Part shown: positions 28,685 to 35,928 of the stretch, piece after piece | Numbering within the stretch: the first letter of the stretch is position 1 | Layout of the letters: every line of letters starts with the position of its first letter | Assembly (NCBI GenBank): GCA_944319885.1 | Contig: CALUFC010000002.1 | Location: 1 to 64,000 of the forward strand | Source of the DNA: an uncultured Coriobacteriaceae bacterium | Lineage (GTDB): Bacteria > Actinomycetota > Coriobacteriia > Coriobacteriales > Coriobacteriaceae | DNA length: 64,000 nt | Reading direction: 5' to 3' | Made by a program: the position numbers and the translations under genes | The notes under the pieces: model-generated | What the model saw: the letters and a program-made list of their open reading frames with translations, nothing else | Databases searched by the model: none | Told to the model about the DNA's origin: nothing

Positions 28685-29347
28685 CTAATCTTTGAACAGG
28701 TAGCCCACGCCGCGCACCGTCGTGATGTGCGCCGCGATCTGCGGGCCAACTTTCGAGCGAATACGACGGATATGCACATCGACGGTACGGGTGCCGCCGC
28801 AATACTCGAACCCCCACACGCGGTGCAGGAGCACTTCGCGCGAGTACGCGCGGTTGGGATGCGTCGCCAAGAACGAAAGCAACGAGTACTCCATGAGCGT
28901 CAAATCGACCGGCTCATCATCCAGGTACACCTGATAGGTTGCAAGATTGATCACCATGTTGTCGACATGCAGCACGTCGTCGACGGCAAACGCCTCGTCG
29001 TTGCCCATAAGGCGGCGTGCGCGCACCTCAAGCTCGGCAGGGCACGCCGAGGAACAGACGAAATCCGCCCGCGCGTGGGCGGGCATGCTGAACGACGCCA
29101 GCTGATCCTCGTCGATGATGAGCAACATCGGGATGCTGCCGCGATCTTCGAGCCACTTGGCAATCTGCTCGACGCGATCGTTGCGAATGCCGTCGGCATC
29201 GAGCAACAACAGGTCGAAGTCGTGGATGGCGGCGGGAGAATCGGGGGTGGCAATGCTCACCTCGACGCCCATCGTCGTGGCCAGCGTACGGGCGAATTCG
29301 TGAAAGCGCGTCGTACGAGCCATGAGCAAGACATTCTTGTCCGACAT
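28685..29347 (-). CDS. OmpR-type response regulator with atypical receiver, 220 aa
   Basis: The C-terminal 100 residues are a typical OmpR/PhoB winged helix: LTLMEYSLLSFLATHPNRAYSREVLLHRVWGF, then TRTVDVHIRRIRSKVG and TTVRGVGYLF. The receiver half lacks the usual pair of acidic residues at the start and the conserved Lys near the end. Its middle reads DLLLLDADGIRND. No sensor kinase is adjacent. The gene follows glnA by about 110 nt, as for orphan GlnR-type nitrogen regulators of actinomycetes; that function is inferred. The ATG follows GAGGAGG. Confidence 0.82.
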   Translation of the reverse strand: MSDKNVLLMARTTRFHEFARTLATTMGVEVSIATPDSPAAIHDFDLLLLDADGIRNDRVEQIAKWLEDRGSIPMLLIIDEDQLASFSMPAHARADFVCSSACPAELEVRARRLMGNDEAFAVDDVLHVDNMVINLATYQVYLDDEPVDLTLMEYSLLSFLATHPNRAYSREVLLHRVWGFEYCGGTRTVDVHIRRIRSKVGPQIAAHITTVRGVGYLFKD

Positions 29348-29458
29348 GCCACACCTCCTCACATGCATGTACTGTTCAATAGTGTATCGCATAGACGGCC
29401 AGCTCAGGCGCTCAAGATCAGCACGATCACATCGAGCGCCCGGAACGCGGCCCCAGCG

Positions 29459-30799
29459 TTAAGAGTTTGCGAGATAGTGCTTGATCTCCCATTCGGTGAT
29501 GGTCGACGAGTACTTCGCCCACTCGGCGCGCTTCTTCTTGAGGAAGAACGCGTGAATATGCTCACCAAGCGCGTCCTTCATGAATGCCGAGCCCTCGAAG
29601 ATGTCGAGCGCCTCATCGAGGCTGCGCGGCAACACCTTGTAGCCGGCGGCAGCGAGCTCGCGCGGCGGCCGCGCCAGCGTCTCGGCCGTGCACTCGGGCG
29701 GCAACTCGAGCCCGCGCTCGATGCCGTCGAGGCCTGCGGCGAGCGTGACGGCGTTTACCAGGTACGGATTCGCCATGGGGTCGGGGCTCCGGAGCTCGAT
29801 GCGCGACGCCAGCTGCTTGCCCGGCTTGTAGATGGGCACGCGAATCATGGCAGCGCGGTTGCGCAGGCCCCAGGTTGCCGCCTTGGGCGTGGGGCCCTCG
29901 TCGCCGAGGATGCGCTTATACGAGTTGACCGTGGGGTTGGTGATCGCCGAGATCTCGGGGGCATGGTCAAGGATGCCGGCCATGTAGCTCTTCGCAATGG
30001 GCGACAGATGGTAGACCGGATCGTCCGCCCCGTAGAACACGTTGTTGCCCTGGTGATCGAACAGCGACTGATGCAGCATCATCGCGCTCGCCGCATCCTT
30101 GGCGATGGGCTTGGGCATGAACGACGCATGGATGCCCGACTCATACGCCTCAAGGCGAATGACGTGCTTGGCAGTGATGATGGCATCGGAGGCGGTGAGC
30201 GCCTCGGCGTGCCGGAGCGACACGCCGTGCTGCGAGTGGCCCGACGAATGGAAGGTGTACTCCACCGGAATGCTCATCTTCTCGAGCATGAGCACCGTCT
30301 CGCGGCGCAGGTCGCGCGCGGAATCATCCGGCGTGAGATCAAAGTAGCCCACCTCGTCCATGGGCTCGGGGGTGTGATCGTCGGGGAAATAATAGTACTC
30401 GAGCTCGGCACCCACGTTCATGAGGAAACCGCGCTCCTCGGCGCGATAGAACATGCGGCGCAGGCACTCGCGCGAATCGCCCGCGAACGGCTTGCGATCA
30501 GGCGTGCACACGTCGCAGAACAGGCGTGCCGCACCGTTTTGCTTAGGCCGCCATGGGAGCACCTGGAACGTTGACGGATCGGGGAAGGCGAGCATATCGG
30601 CTTCCTCGAGCGGCGTGAAGCCCTCGATTGCCGAGCCGTCGAACCCGATACCCTCCTCGAAGGCGACCTCGAGGTCCTCTGGGCTGATCGCAAAGCTCTT
30701 CAGCCGTCCGAGCACGTCGCAGAACCACAGACGAATGAAGCGAATGCCGCGCTTCTCGACAGTGCGCATGACGAAATCGATGTTCTGCTGCTGGTCCAT
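29459..30799 (-). CDS. glnA: Glutamine synthetase, type I
   Basis: Makes glutamine from glutamate, ammonia and ATP. Family motifs: FDGSAIEGF near residue 53, VGAELEYYYF, the SGHSQHG ammonia-site region, NPTVNSYKR and RVPIYKPG. At 446 aa, without an obvious adenylylation-site tyrosine loop (NLYDLPPE type), it fits the GSI-alpha subgroup, which is feedback-inhibited and not adenylylated. GGAGG precedes the ATG, and the leader has a GACATCC/GGATGTC hairpin (30847-30864) and a GlnR-like box. Confidence 0.96.
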   Translation of the reverse strand: MDQQQNIDFVMRTVEKRGIRFIRLWFCDVLGRLKSFAISPEDLEVAFEEGIGFDGSAIEGFTPLEEADMLAFPDPSTFQVLPWRPKQNGAARLFCDVCTPDRKPFAGDSRECLRRMFYRAEERGFLMNVGAELEYYYFPDDHTPEPMDEVGYFDLTPDDSARDLRRETVLMLEKMSIPVEYTFHSSGHSQHGVSLRHAEALTASDAIITAKHVIRLEAYESGIHASFMPKPIAKDAASAMMLHQSLFDHQGNNVFYGADDPVYHLSPIAKSYMAGILDHAPEISAITNPTVNSYKRILGDEGPTPKAATWGLRNRAAMIRVPIYKPGKQLASRIELRSPDPMANPYLVNAVTLAAGLDGIERGLELPPECTAETLARPPRELAAAGYKVLPRSLDEALDIFEGSAFMKDALGEHIHAFFLKKKRAEWAKYSSTITEWEIKHYLANS

Positions 30800-30893
30800 G
30801 GGGGTTACCTCCTGCTGAGACCGCGGATGCCGGGCCGCGCCCGGACGACATCCACGCGGATGTCCATATGGTAGATAACTTTCGCATACGATT

Positions 30894-30909
30894 GTTACAC
30901 AGCGATTAC
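30894..30909. promoter_or_regulatory. GlnR-like direct-repeat box upstream of glnA
   Basis: On the minus strand GTAAT-n6-GTAAC (plus-strand GTTAC at 30894-30898, ATTAC at 30905-30909) has the 11-bp period of actinomycete GlnR half-sites (GTNAC and GAAAC types). It lies about 95 nt upstream of the glnA ATG. Only one pair of half-sites is convincing. Confidence 0.4.
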
Positions 30910-30948
30910 CTATGCGCGCGGTTCATCTCATCAGGAGAAAATCATCGT

Positions 30949-32046
30949 TTAACGACCGAAGTACGCCTCGATTTCCGACATGCGCATCGATTGAGCCACC
31001 CCGAAAGGACAACGTCGGTCGCAGTGACCGCATCGTATGCACTCGCTCGCATGGTGCTTCAAATTCAGATAGTGCTCGCACGCCAGATCATCGCCAACCA
31101 TAGCCAAGTCATAGTACTTGTTGACGAGCCCAATCTGTATGCCCTGCGGACACGGCTGACAGTGGTTGCAGTAGACGCAACGCGCCTCGCGCGACTGGGG
31201 CGCCATCTCGGCGAGCATCGAGTAGTCGCGCTCCTCAGAACTTGCGTCGAGGTACCCCAACAAATCGCGCAAATCCGCCTCGCCATGCACGCCGGGCAAC
31301 ACCGTGAGTACGCCGGGTCGATCGAGCGCGTACTGGATGCACTGTATGCGCGTGAGCGCGCGCCCGAACGGCGATGCTGCGGCATCGAGCAGCTGACCAC
31401 CCGCGAACGGCTTCATGACGCTCACGCCCACACCCGCGCGCTCGAACTCATGCATGAGCGCCATGCGATCCGACGTCTCGCCCTGCCCGTACTCGGATTC
31501 GTCTGTATAGTCGTACATGGGGTTTAGGCTGAACATGGCCAGATCGAAGGCGCCGGTATCCAGCATGCGTCGAGCGATATGCGGGCTGTGGGTAGAAAAC
31601 GCCAGATGTCGAATCGAGCCATCGGCCTTGCGCGCCTGTGCGTAATCCCATATGCCGCCGTTCATGACGCGATCGAAGTCGGCATCCTCGTCTATGCAAT
31701 GAATGAACCCGAAATCTGCATAGTCGGTGCCGAGCGCACGAAGGCGACTCTCAAACTCGGCGATTGCCGGTTCCGCTTCCGTCGTCCAACCGTACGCGCC
31801 ACTCTCGTAGAGCGCGCCGATATGCACCTGAACGTGGACTTGGTCACGATGGCGACCAAGCACGCGACCCATAGTCTCAAGCGGCGCCGCCTCACTCGGG
31901 ATGAAGTCGAAGTGGTTGATGCCGGCATCGATGGCCAGCTCGTACGTCCGCTCGATTTCCGCAGCATCGGCGTTGTGAATCCCCGCCGATCCAAGCCCGA
32001 TTACACTGATCTGTTCAGCGCCATGCGGCAGCACGCGATACTCCAT
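30949..32046 (-). CDS. Aldo/keto reductase with C-terminal 4Fe-4S domain, 365 aa
   Basis: The N-terminal TIM barrel (residues 1-270) is of aldo/keto reductase type (GLGSAGIHNADAAEIERTYELAIDAGINHFD). The C-terminal 90 residues carry cysteine clusters (CVYCNHCQPCP and CIRCGHCDRRCPFGV), as in the Fe-S oxidoreductases of strict anaerobes. Substrate unknown. GAGGAGTG precedes the ATG. It starts 3 nt after the stop of the cyclophilin-fold gene, so the two are co-transcribed. Confidence 0.9.
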   Translation of the reverse strand: MEYRVLPHGAEQISVIGLGSAGIHNADAAEIERTYELAIDAGINHFDFIPSEAAPLETMGRVLGRHRDQVHVQVHIGALYESGAYGWTTEAEPAIAEFESRLRALGTDYADFGFIHCIDEDADFDRVMNGGIWDYAQARKADGSIRHLAFSTHSPHIARRMLDTGAFDLAMFSLNPMYDYTDESEYGQGETSDRMALMHEFERAGVGVSVMKPFAGGQLLDAAASPFGRALTRIQCIQYALDRPGVLTVLPGVHGEADLRDLLGYLDASSEERDYSMLAEMAPQSREARCVYCNHCQPCPQGIQIGLVNKYYDLAMVGDDLACEHYLNLKHHASECIRCGHCDRRCPFGVAQSMRMSEIEAYFGR

Positions 32047-32049
32047 ACG

Positions 32050-32538
32050 TCACTCCTCAATCGAGAACACGGCATCCACATCGCCGTCACCGAGCGCGTC
32101 TTCCCAGCCAGCAAGGTTGTCCACCTGCGCAAGTGGAGTATAGCTCCAGGTGTTGGAACCGTAAAACATGACAATCTGATCACCTTGGTAGAGCATGATG
32201 TCGCCGGGCGCAGTGGTAATCCGCTCGTCATCGGCAGGCAGGCTCGTCCCCAACGATCCAACCTTCTCGAACCCTGCATAATCGTCGAGCTCGATGACAA
32301 GCGGACGTTGACGCACCAGCTCTGCAAACACGGCAGACGCCGCGTTATCCGCTAAGGTCGCGCTGAAATCGACACCGTTCACGCTCACGATTATCCGCAT
32401 CGAAGACGCCCCCTCTTCTGTAATCCGGTTGGACTCGCTGCCGGTGGAACGCTCCGCAGGCACCGTGCTCGAAACGCATCCTGTCAGGACAAGTCCAGCG
32501 AGCAGCACCGCGACGGCACTACGCACATGCGCAAACAT
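32050..32538 (-). CDS. Lipoprotein with cyclophilin-like fold domain, 162 aa
   Basis: Residues 1-21 form a lipoprotein signal with C21 in the LTGC lipobox. From about residue 47 the sequence (MRIIVSVNGVDFSATLADNAAS, then ELDDYAGFEKVGSLG and PGDIMLYQGDQIVMFYGSNTWSYTPL) matches the cyclophilin-like fold family, often secreted or fused to flavodoxin genes. GGGGAGG precedes the ATG at 32538. It overlaps the DUF3737 gene end by 20 nt. Function unknown. Confidence 0.85.
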   Translation of the reverse strand: MFAHVRSAVAVLLAGLVLTGCVSSTVPAERSTGSESNRITEEGASSMRIIVSVNGVDFSATLADNAASAVFAELVRQRPLVIELDDYAGFEKVGSLGTSLPADDERITTAPGDIMLYQGDQIVMFYGSNTWSYTPLAQVDNLAGWEDALGDGDVDAVFSIEE

Positions 32539-33406
32539 GCGGCCGAACCTCCCCGACGGGCGCAGCGGCGATCTCAACCGCACCCGTAGCGCCCTCGATG
32601 TCGCGGATGACCTCACCTACCGCGGGCGCTGCGATGCGGCTGCCCGCAAGCGGATTTTTAATGCTCACAACGGGCGTGGTGATCGTGGCATCCACATGGC
32701 TGCGCTCAAACGCAAGGTCGCAGTCGATCATCTTGCACCTCACGAGCCGCAGGCCCTCGCAATAGCACAGTGGCTGCGTTCCCTCGATCGTGCAGTTTTC
32801 AAACGTCACATTCTGGCAATACCACGCCAGGTACTCGCCTTTCACATAGCTGTCACGCACGACGACGTTCTTCGCATGCCAAAACGCATCTTTCGTGTCG
32901 AACGTGCACTGCTCGAACACCGCATCCTCGATGTATTGGAACGAGTACTTGCCGGTGAGACGTACGTCGCGGAAGCGCAGGCGCTCCGAGCGCATCATGA
33001 AGTACTCGCTTGACGCCGTGCAGTCTGCCATTTCGATGCCGCGCGTCGACCACCCAAACTCCGGAGACACGATATCGCAGCCGCGCAGCACCACGTTCGA
33101 GCACTCGCGCAGGGCCTTGATACCATGCAGCTGGCTGTCCTCGATCGTCACATCGCTGCTGTACCAGAGCGCCGCGCGGCAGCGTTCCGTCATCTCCACG
33201 TGGCTCAAGCTGAGGCCGCAGTCGTGCCAAAACGGGTACCGCAGGTTCATGAAGGCACCGTCGACGGTAATGTCCGCGCACTCCTTGAAGGCGCTCTCGC
33301 CGTCGGCGGGTCCGTCGAAACGGCACGCGCGCACCGTCACATCATGCACGCCGTACAGCGCGCGCTCCTCATCGAAGGTCTGGTTCTCGATCGTCTTCTC
33401 GTTCAT
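32519..33406 (-). CDS. DUF3737 family protein, 295 aa
   Basis: Built of repeated short strands (DVTVRACRFDGPADGESAF, ADITVDGAFMNLRYPFWHD and more), the pattern of a right-handed beta-helix. Members of DUF3737 are widespread in gut anaerobes with no assigned activity. GAAGGGG precedes the ATG. It lies between the hydrolase and the cyclophilin-fold lipoprotein in one apparent operon running 34647 to 30949. Confidence 0.85.
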   Translation of the reverse strand: MNEKTIENQTFDEERALYGVHDVTVRACRFDGPADGESAFKECADITVDGAFMNLRYPFWHDCGLSLSHVEMTERCRAALWYSSDVTIEDSQLHGIKALRECSNVVLRGCDIVSPEFGWSTRGIEMADCTASSEYFMMRSERLRFRDVRLTGKYSFQYIEDAVFEQCTFDTKDAFWHAKNVVVRDSYVKGEYLAWYCQNVTFENCTIEGTQPLCYCEGLRLVRCKMIDCDLAFERSHVDATITTPVVSIKNPLAGSRIAAPAVGEVIRDIEGATGAVEIAAAPVGEVRPHVCACA

Positions 33407-33418
33407 AGGCCCCTTCTT

Positions 33419-34405
33419 CTAGCCCAGGTACTTCTCGAAGAACGCCTGGATCTTGTCCCACGGGATGGCGTTCTTGCCGCCGCCATCGTACAGATCGGTA
33501 TGCACCGCGCCCGGCACGAGCACGAGTTCCTTGTTGTCGCCCCTAAGCTGGGCAAACGCATCCTTTCCCATGTAGCAGGAGTGCGCCGCGTCGCCGTGCA
33601 GCACCATGACGGCGTTCTCGATCTCGCCCGCGTAGGCAAGGATCGGCTGGTTCAAGAAGCTCATCGTGCCCGTGACGTTCCAGCCCTCGTTGGAGTTGAG
33701 CGAACGCGGATGGTAGCCGCGCGGCGTCTTGTAGTAGTCGTAGTAGTCCTTCACAAAGAACGGCGCGTCCTCGGGCAGCGGGTCCACCACGCCGCCGGCG
33801 CGCTCGTAGGTGCCCGTTGCGAAATCGCGGGTGCGCTGCGCAGCATAGGCGCGGCGCTGAGCCTGACGCGCCTGAGGGCTATCGGCCTCGTCGAAGTAGC
33901 CCTTGGCGGCAACACGGCTCATGTCGTACATCGTGGAGGCAACCGTCGCCTTGATGCGCGGGTCGAGCGCGGCAGCGTTGAGCGCCAGACCGCCCCAACC
34001 GCAGATGCCGATGACACCGATGCGCTCGGGATCCACGTCGTCGCGGCAGGAGAGGTAGTCAACGGCGGCAAGGAAGTCCTCGGTGTTGATATCGGGTGAG
34101 GCCATGTAACGCGGCTCGCCGCCCGACTCGCCCGTAAACGAGGGATCGAAGGCAATCGTAAGCAGGCCGCGCTCCGCCATGGTCTGTGCATAGAGGCCGG
34201 CACACTGCTCCTTCACCGCGCCGAACGGTCCGCACACGGCGACGGCGGTAAGTCCCGAGCTTGCAGCGCCCTTCGGCCGGTAGAGGTCGGCTGCCAAGGT
34301 GATGCCGTAGCGGTTGCAAAACGTTACCTTCTCATGATCAACCACATCTGATTGCGGGAACGTCTTGTCCCACGCTGTGGTCAGGTTGAGGCGCTTCTCG
34401 TTCAT
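33419..34405 (-). CDS. Alpha/beta hydrolase with Cys at the nucleophile position, 328 aa
   Basis: An alpha/beta hydrolase whose nucleophile elbow reads GICGWGG, so Cys replaces the usual Ser. The acid/base end is GAVHTDLYDG with His near the C-terminus. Cys occurs in dienelactone hydrolases and in one uncharacterised bacterial family. The ATG overlaps the small upstream gene stop (ATGA), with AAGGGAG upstream. Substrate unknown. The divergent LysR gene probably controls it. Confidence 0.85.
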   Translation of the reverse strand: MNEKRLNLTTAWDKTFPQSDVVDHEKVTFCNRYGITLAADLYRPKGAASSGLTAVAVCGPFGAVKEQCAGLYAQTMAERGLLTIAFDPSFTGESGGEPRYMASPDINTEDFLAAVDYLSCRDDVDPERIGVIGICGWGGLALNAAALDPRIKATVASTMYDMSRVAAKGYFDEADSPQARQAQRRAYAAQRTRDFATGTYERAGGVVDPLPEDAPFFVKDYYDYYKTPRGYHPRSLNSNEGWNVTGTMSFLNQPILAYAGEIENAVMVLHGDAAHSCYMGKDAFAQLRGDNKELVLVPGAVHTDLYDGGGKNAIPWDKIQAFFEKYLG

Positions 34406-34647
34406 GGCTGCTCCCTTCGCCGTGGCTTCATCTCGTTTGCGATGCGATCGAGCAGGTGGTCGATGGCGTCGATGCCGCGCTGGCTCGCATGCAGCTCATC
34501 AAGCAGGCGTGCCCGCTCGCCCAGCAGCATGCGCTTGGCCTCGCGCACGCGGCCCTCCTCGCAACAGCACCGCGCGTGATCTGCCGTGCGCCCGTCGCAG
34601 GCGCAGTCGCATAGGCACTGTTCGATGTCGTGCGGCAAGCTTCCCAT
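34402..34647 (-). CDS. Cysteine-rich small protein, 81 aa
   Basis: The first 30 residues hold seven cysteines (CLCDCACDG at about 11-19, then a CCC cluster), followed by a helical stretch (RVREAKRMLLGERARLLDELHASQRG). The C-terminal helix resembles those of small MerR-like effector parts, but no HTH is seen. The ATG at 34647 follows GAGAGGAGG by 6 nt; a TTG at 34653 sits too close to that site. It is the first gene of the operon divergent from LysR. Function unrecognised; metal binding is plausible. Confidence 0.65.
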   Translation of the reverse strand: MGSLPHDIEQCLCDCACDGRTADHARCCCEEGRVREAKRMLLGERARLLDELHASQRGIDAIDHLLDRIANEMKPRRREQP

Positions 34648-34749
34648 CGCCAACCTCCTCTCACGATTCAGTGTAGTGGCGTCGTGCTACCATGTATAAT
34701 TCCTATATTGCATATGTTTTCATGCTGATTCTGCATACTAAGAGCCGCT

Positions 34750-35625
34750 ATGGATCTCCGACATCTTCGCTACTTCTTGATGATCGCCCGCGAGGGCACC
34801 ATCTCGGGAGCCGCAGCGGCGTTGCATGTATCCCAACCGTCCCTCTCGCGGCAGATGCAAGAGCTCGAGCACGATCTCGGGGCTAAGCTCTTCGACCGCG
34901 GCAGCCGGCGTATCACGCTCACCGAGCCCGGCATGCGCCTGAGAAAGCGCGCGGAGGAGATCGTCGACCTTGTGGAGCGCACCGAAGACGAATTTCGCCT
35001 CTCGGCGCATGCGCTTGCCGGCGAGGTGCGCATCGGCGGCGGCGAAACGCCCGCCATGGGCCTGCTCGCCGATGTTATGGCCGACTTCGTAGATTCCTAT
35101 CCGCTCGTGCGCTTCTCGCTCTTCAGCGGAAACGCCGAGAACGTGAGCGAGCGCTTGGATACCGGGCGCATCGATTTCGGCGTGTTCATCGGGCATGCCG
35201 ATCTTTCGCGCTACGAGTTTCTCCAGCTTCCCGCGCACGATCGCTGGGGCGCCTTCATGCGCGACGATGATCCGCTCGCCGCGCACGATGTCGTGACGCC
35301 CTCAGATCTTGCCGAGCGCTCGCTCATCCTCTCCGAGCAAGCACGCCGGGAGATGGGCGCCTGGTTTCATCGCGACCTCGACGACCTCGACGTGGTGGCA
35401 ACCTACAACCTGCTCTACAACGCGGCGCTGCTCGCCCGGCGCGACATGGGCATCGTGGTGAGCCTCGAGGGCATCGTCGATACACATGAGGGGTCGGGAC
35501 TTGCGTTCCGACCCCTCGAACCGGCCCTCTCGGCCGATATATTCATTGCATGGAAGCGCTATCAGACGTTCTCCCCTGCCGCGGAGGCATTTCTCGCCTC
35601 CATACGCGCGCATTGGAAAGCGTGA
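34750..35625 (+). CDS. LysR family transcriptional regulator, 291 aa
   Basis: An N-terminal helix-turn-helix (MDLRHLRYFLMIAREGTISGAAAALHVSQPSLSRQMQELEHDLGAKLFDR) and an effector domain from residue 90. It is divergent from the hydrolase operon, with an AT-rich 100-nt gap containing TATAAT (34695-34700), typical of LysR control of a neighbour. The ribosome site is weak (AAGAG about 7 nt upstream). Confidence 0.93.
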   Translation: MDLRHLRYFLMIAREGTISGAAAALHVSQPSLSRQMQELEHDLGAKLFDRGSRRITLTEPGMRLRKRAEEIVDLVERTEDEFRLSAHALAGEVRIGGGETPAMGLLADVMADFVDSYPLVRFSLFSGNAENVSERLDTGRIDFGVFIGHADLSRYEFLQLPAHDRWGAFMRDDDPLAAHDVVTPSDLAERSLILSEQARREMGAWFHRDLDDLDVVATYNLLYNAALLARRDMGIVVSLEGIVDTHEGSGLAFRPLEPALSADIFIAWKRYQTFSPAAEAFLASIRAHWKA

Positions 35626-35640
35626 ACCAGCGCCCGAGCG

Positions 35641-35841
35641 TCAGCGGACCCCGCAGCCGAGCTCATCGGCCACCCGGTCGACGCCCTTCAGCGCGGGGCA
35701 CGCCCCTGCGCCGTGTTTGGCATGGTCGCATGAGCAGCCTTGGGCGCAATCGGCGCATGCGCCCTTCTTGCGCGCGCGCAGGATAACGGCAATCACGCCG
35801 GCGGCGACCAGCGCCAAGATGATGATGTCGGCGATTCCCAT
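35641..35841 (-). CDS. FeoB-associated Cys-rich membrane protein, 66 aa
   Basis: One membrane helix (residues 2-22, GIADIIILALVAAGVIAVIL) is followed by a basic stretch (RARKKG) and a Cys-rich tail (CADCAQGCSCDH). This matches the small FeoB-associated family found after feoB in anaerobes. The ATG follows AAGGAGG by 6 nt. It is 87 nt after feoB, at the end of the feo operon. Confidence 0.88.
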   Translation of the reverse strand: MGIADIIILALVAAGVIAVILRARKKGACADCAQGCSCDHAKHGAGACPALKGVDRVADELGCGVR

Positions 35842-35928
35842 TCGTTCCTCCTTGCAAGCATTATACCGCGCGAGCCGCCGCTTCGGCACCCCGATGCGGC
35901 GGCTCCTTTGAATGCGCACGATGCGTGA

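Noticed and set aside
28391-30574. Plus-strand frame of 727 codons over the regulator and glnA
   Set aside because: Overlaps glnA and an OmpR-type gene on the opposite strand and has no recognisable domain.
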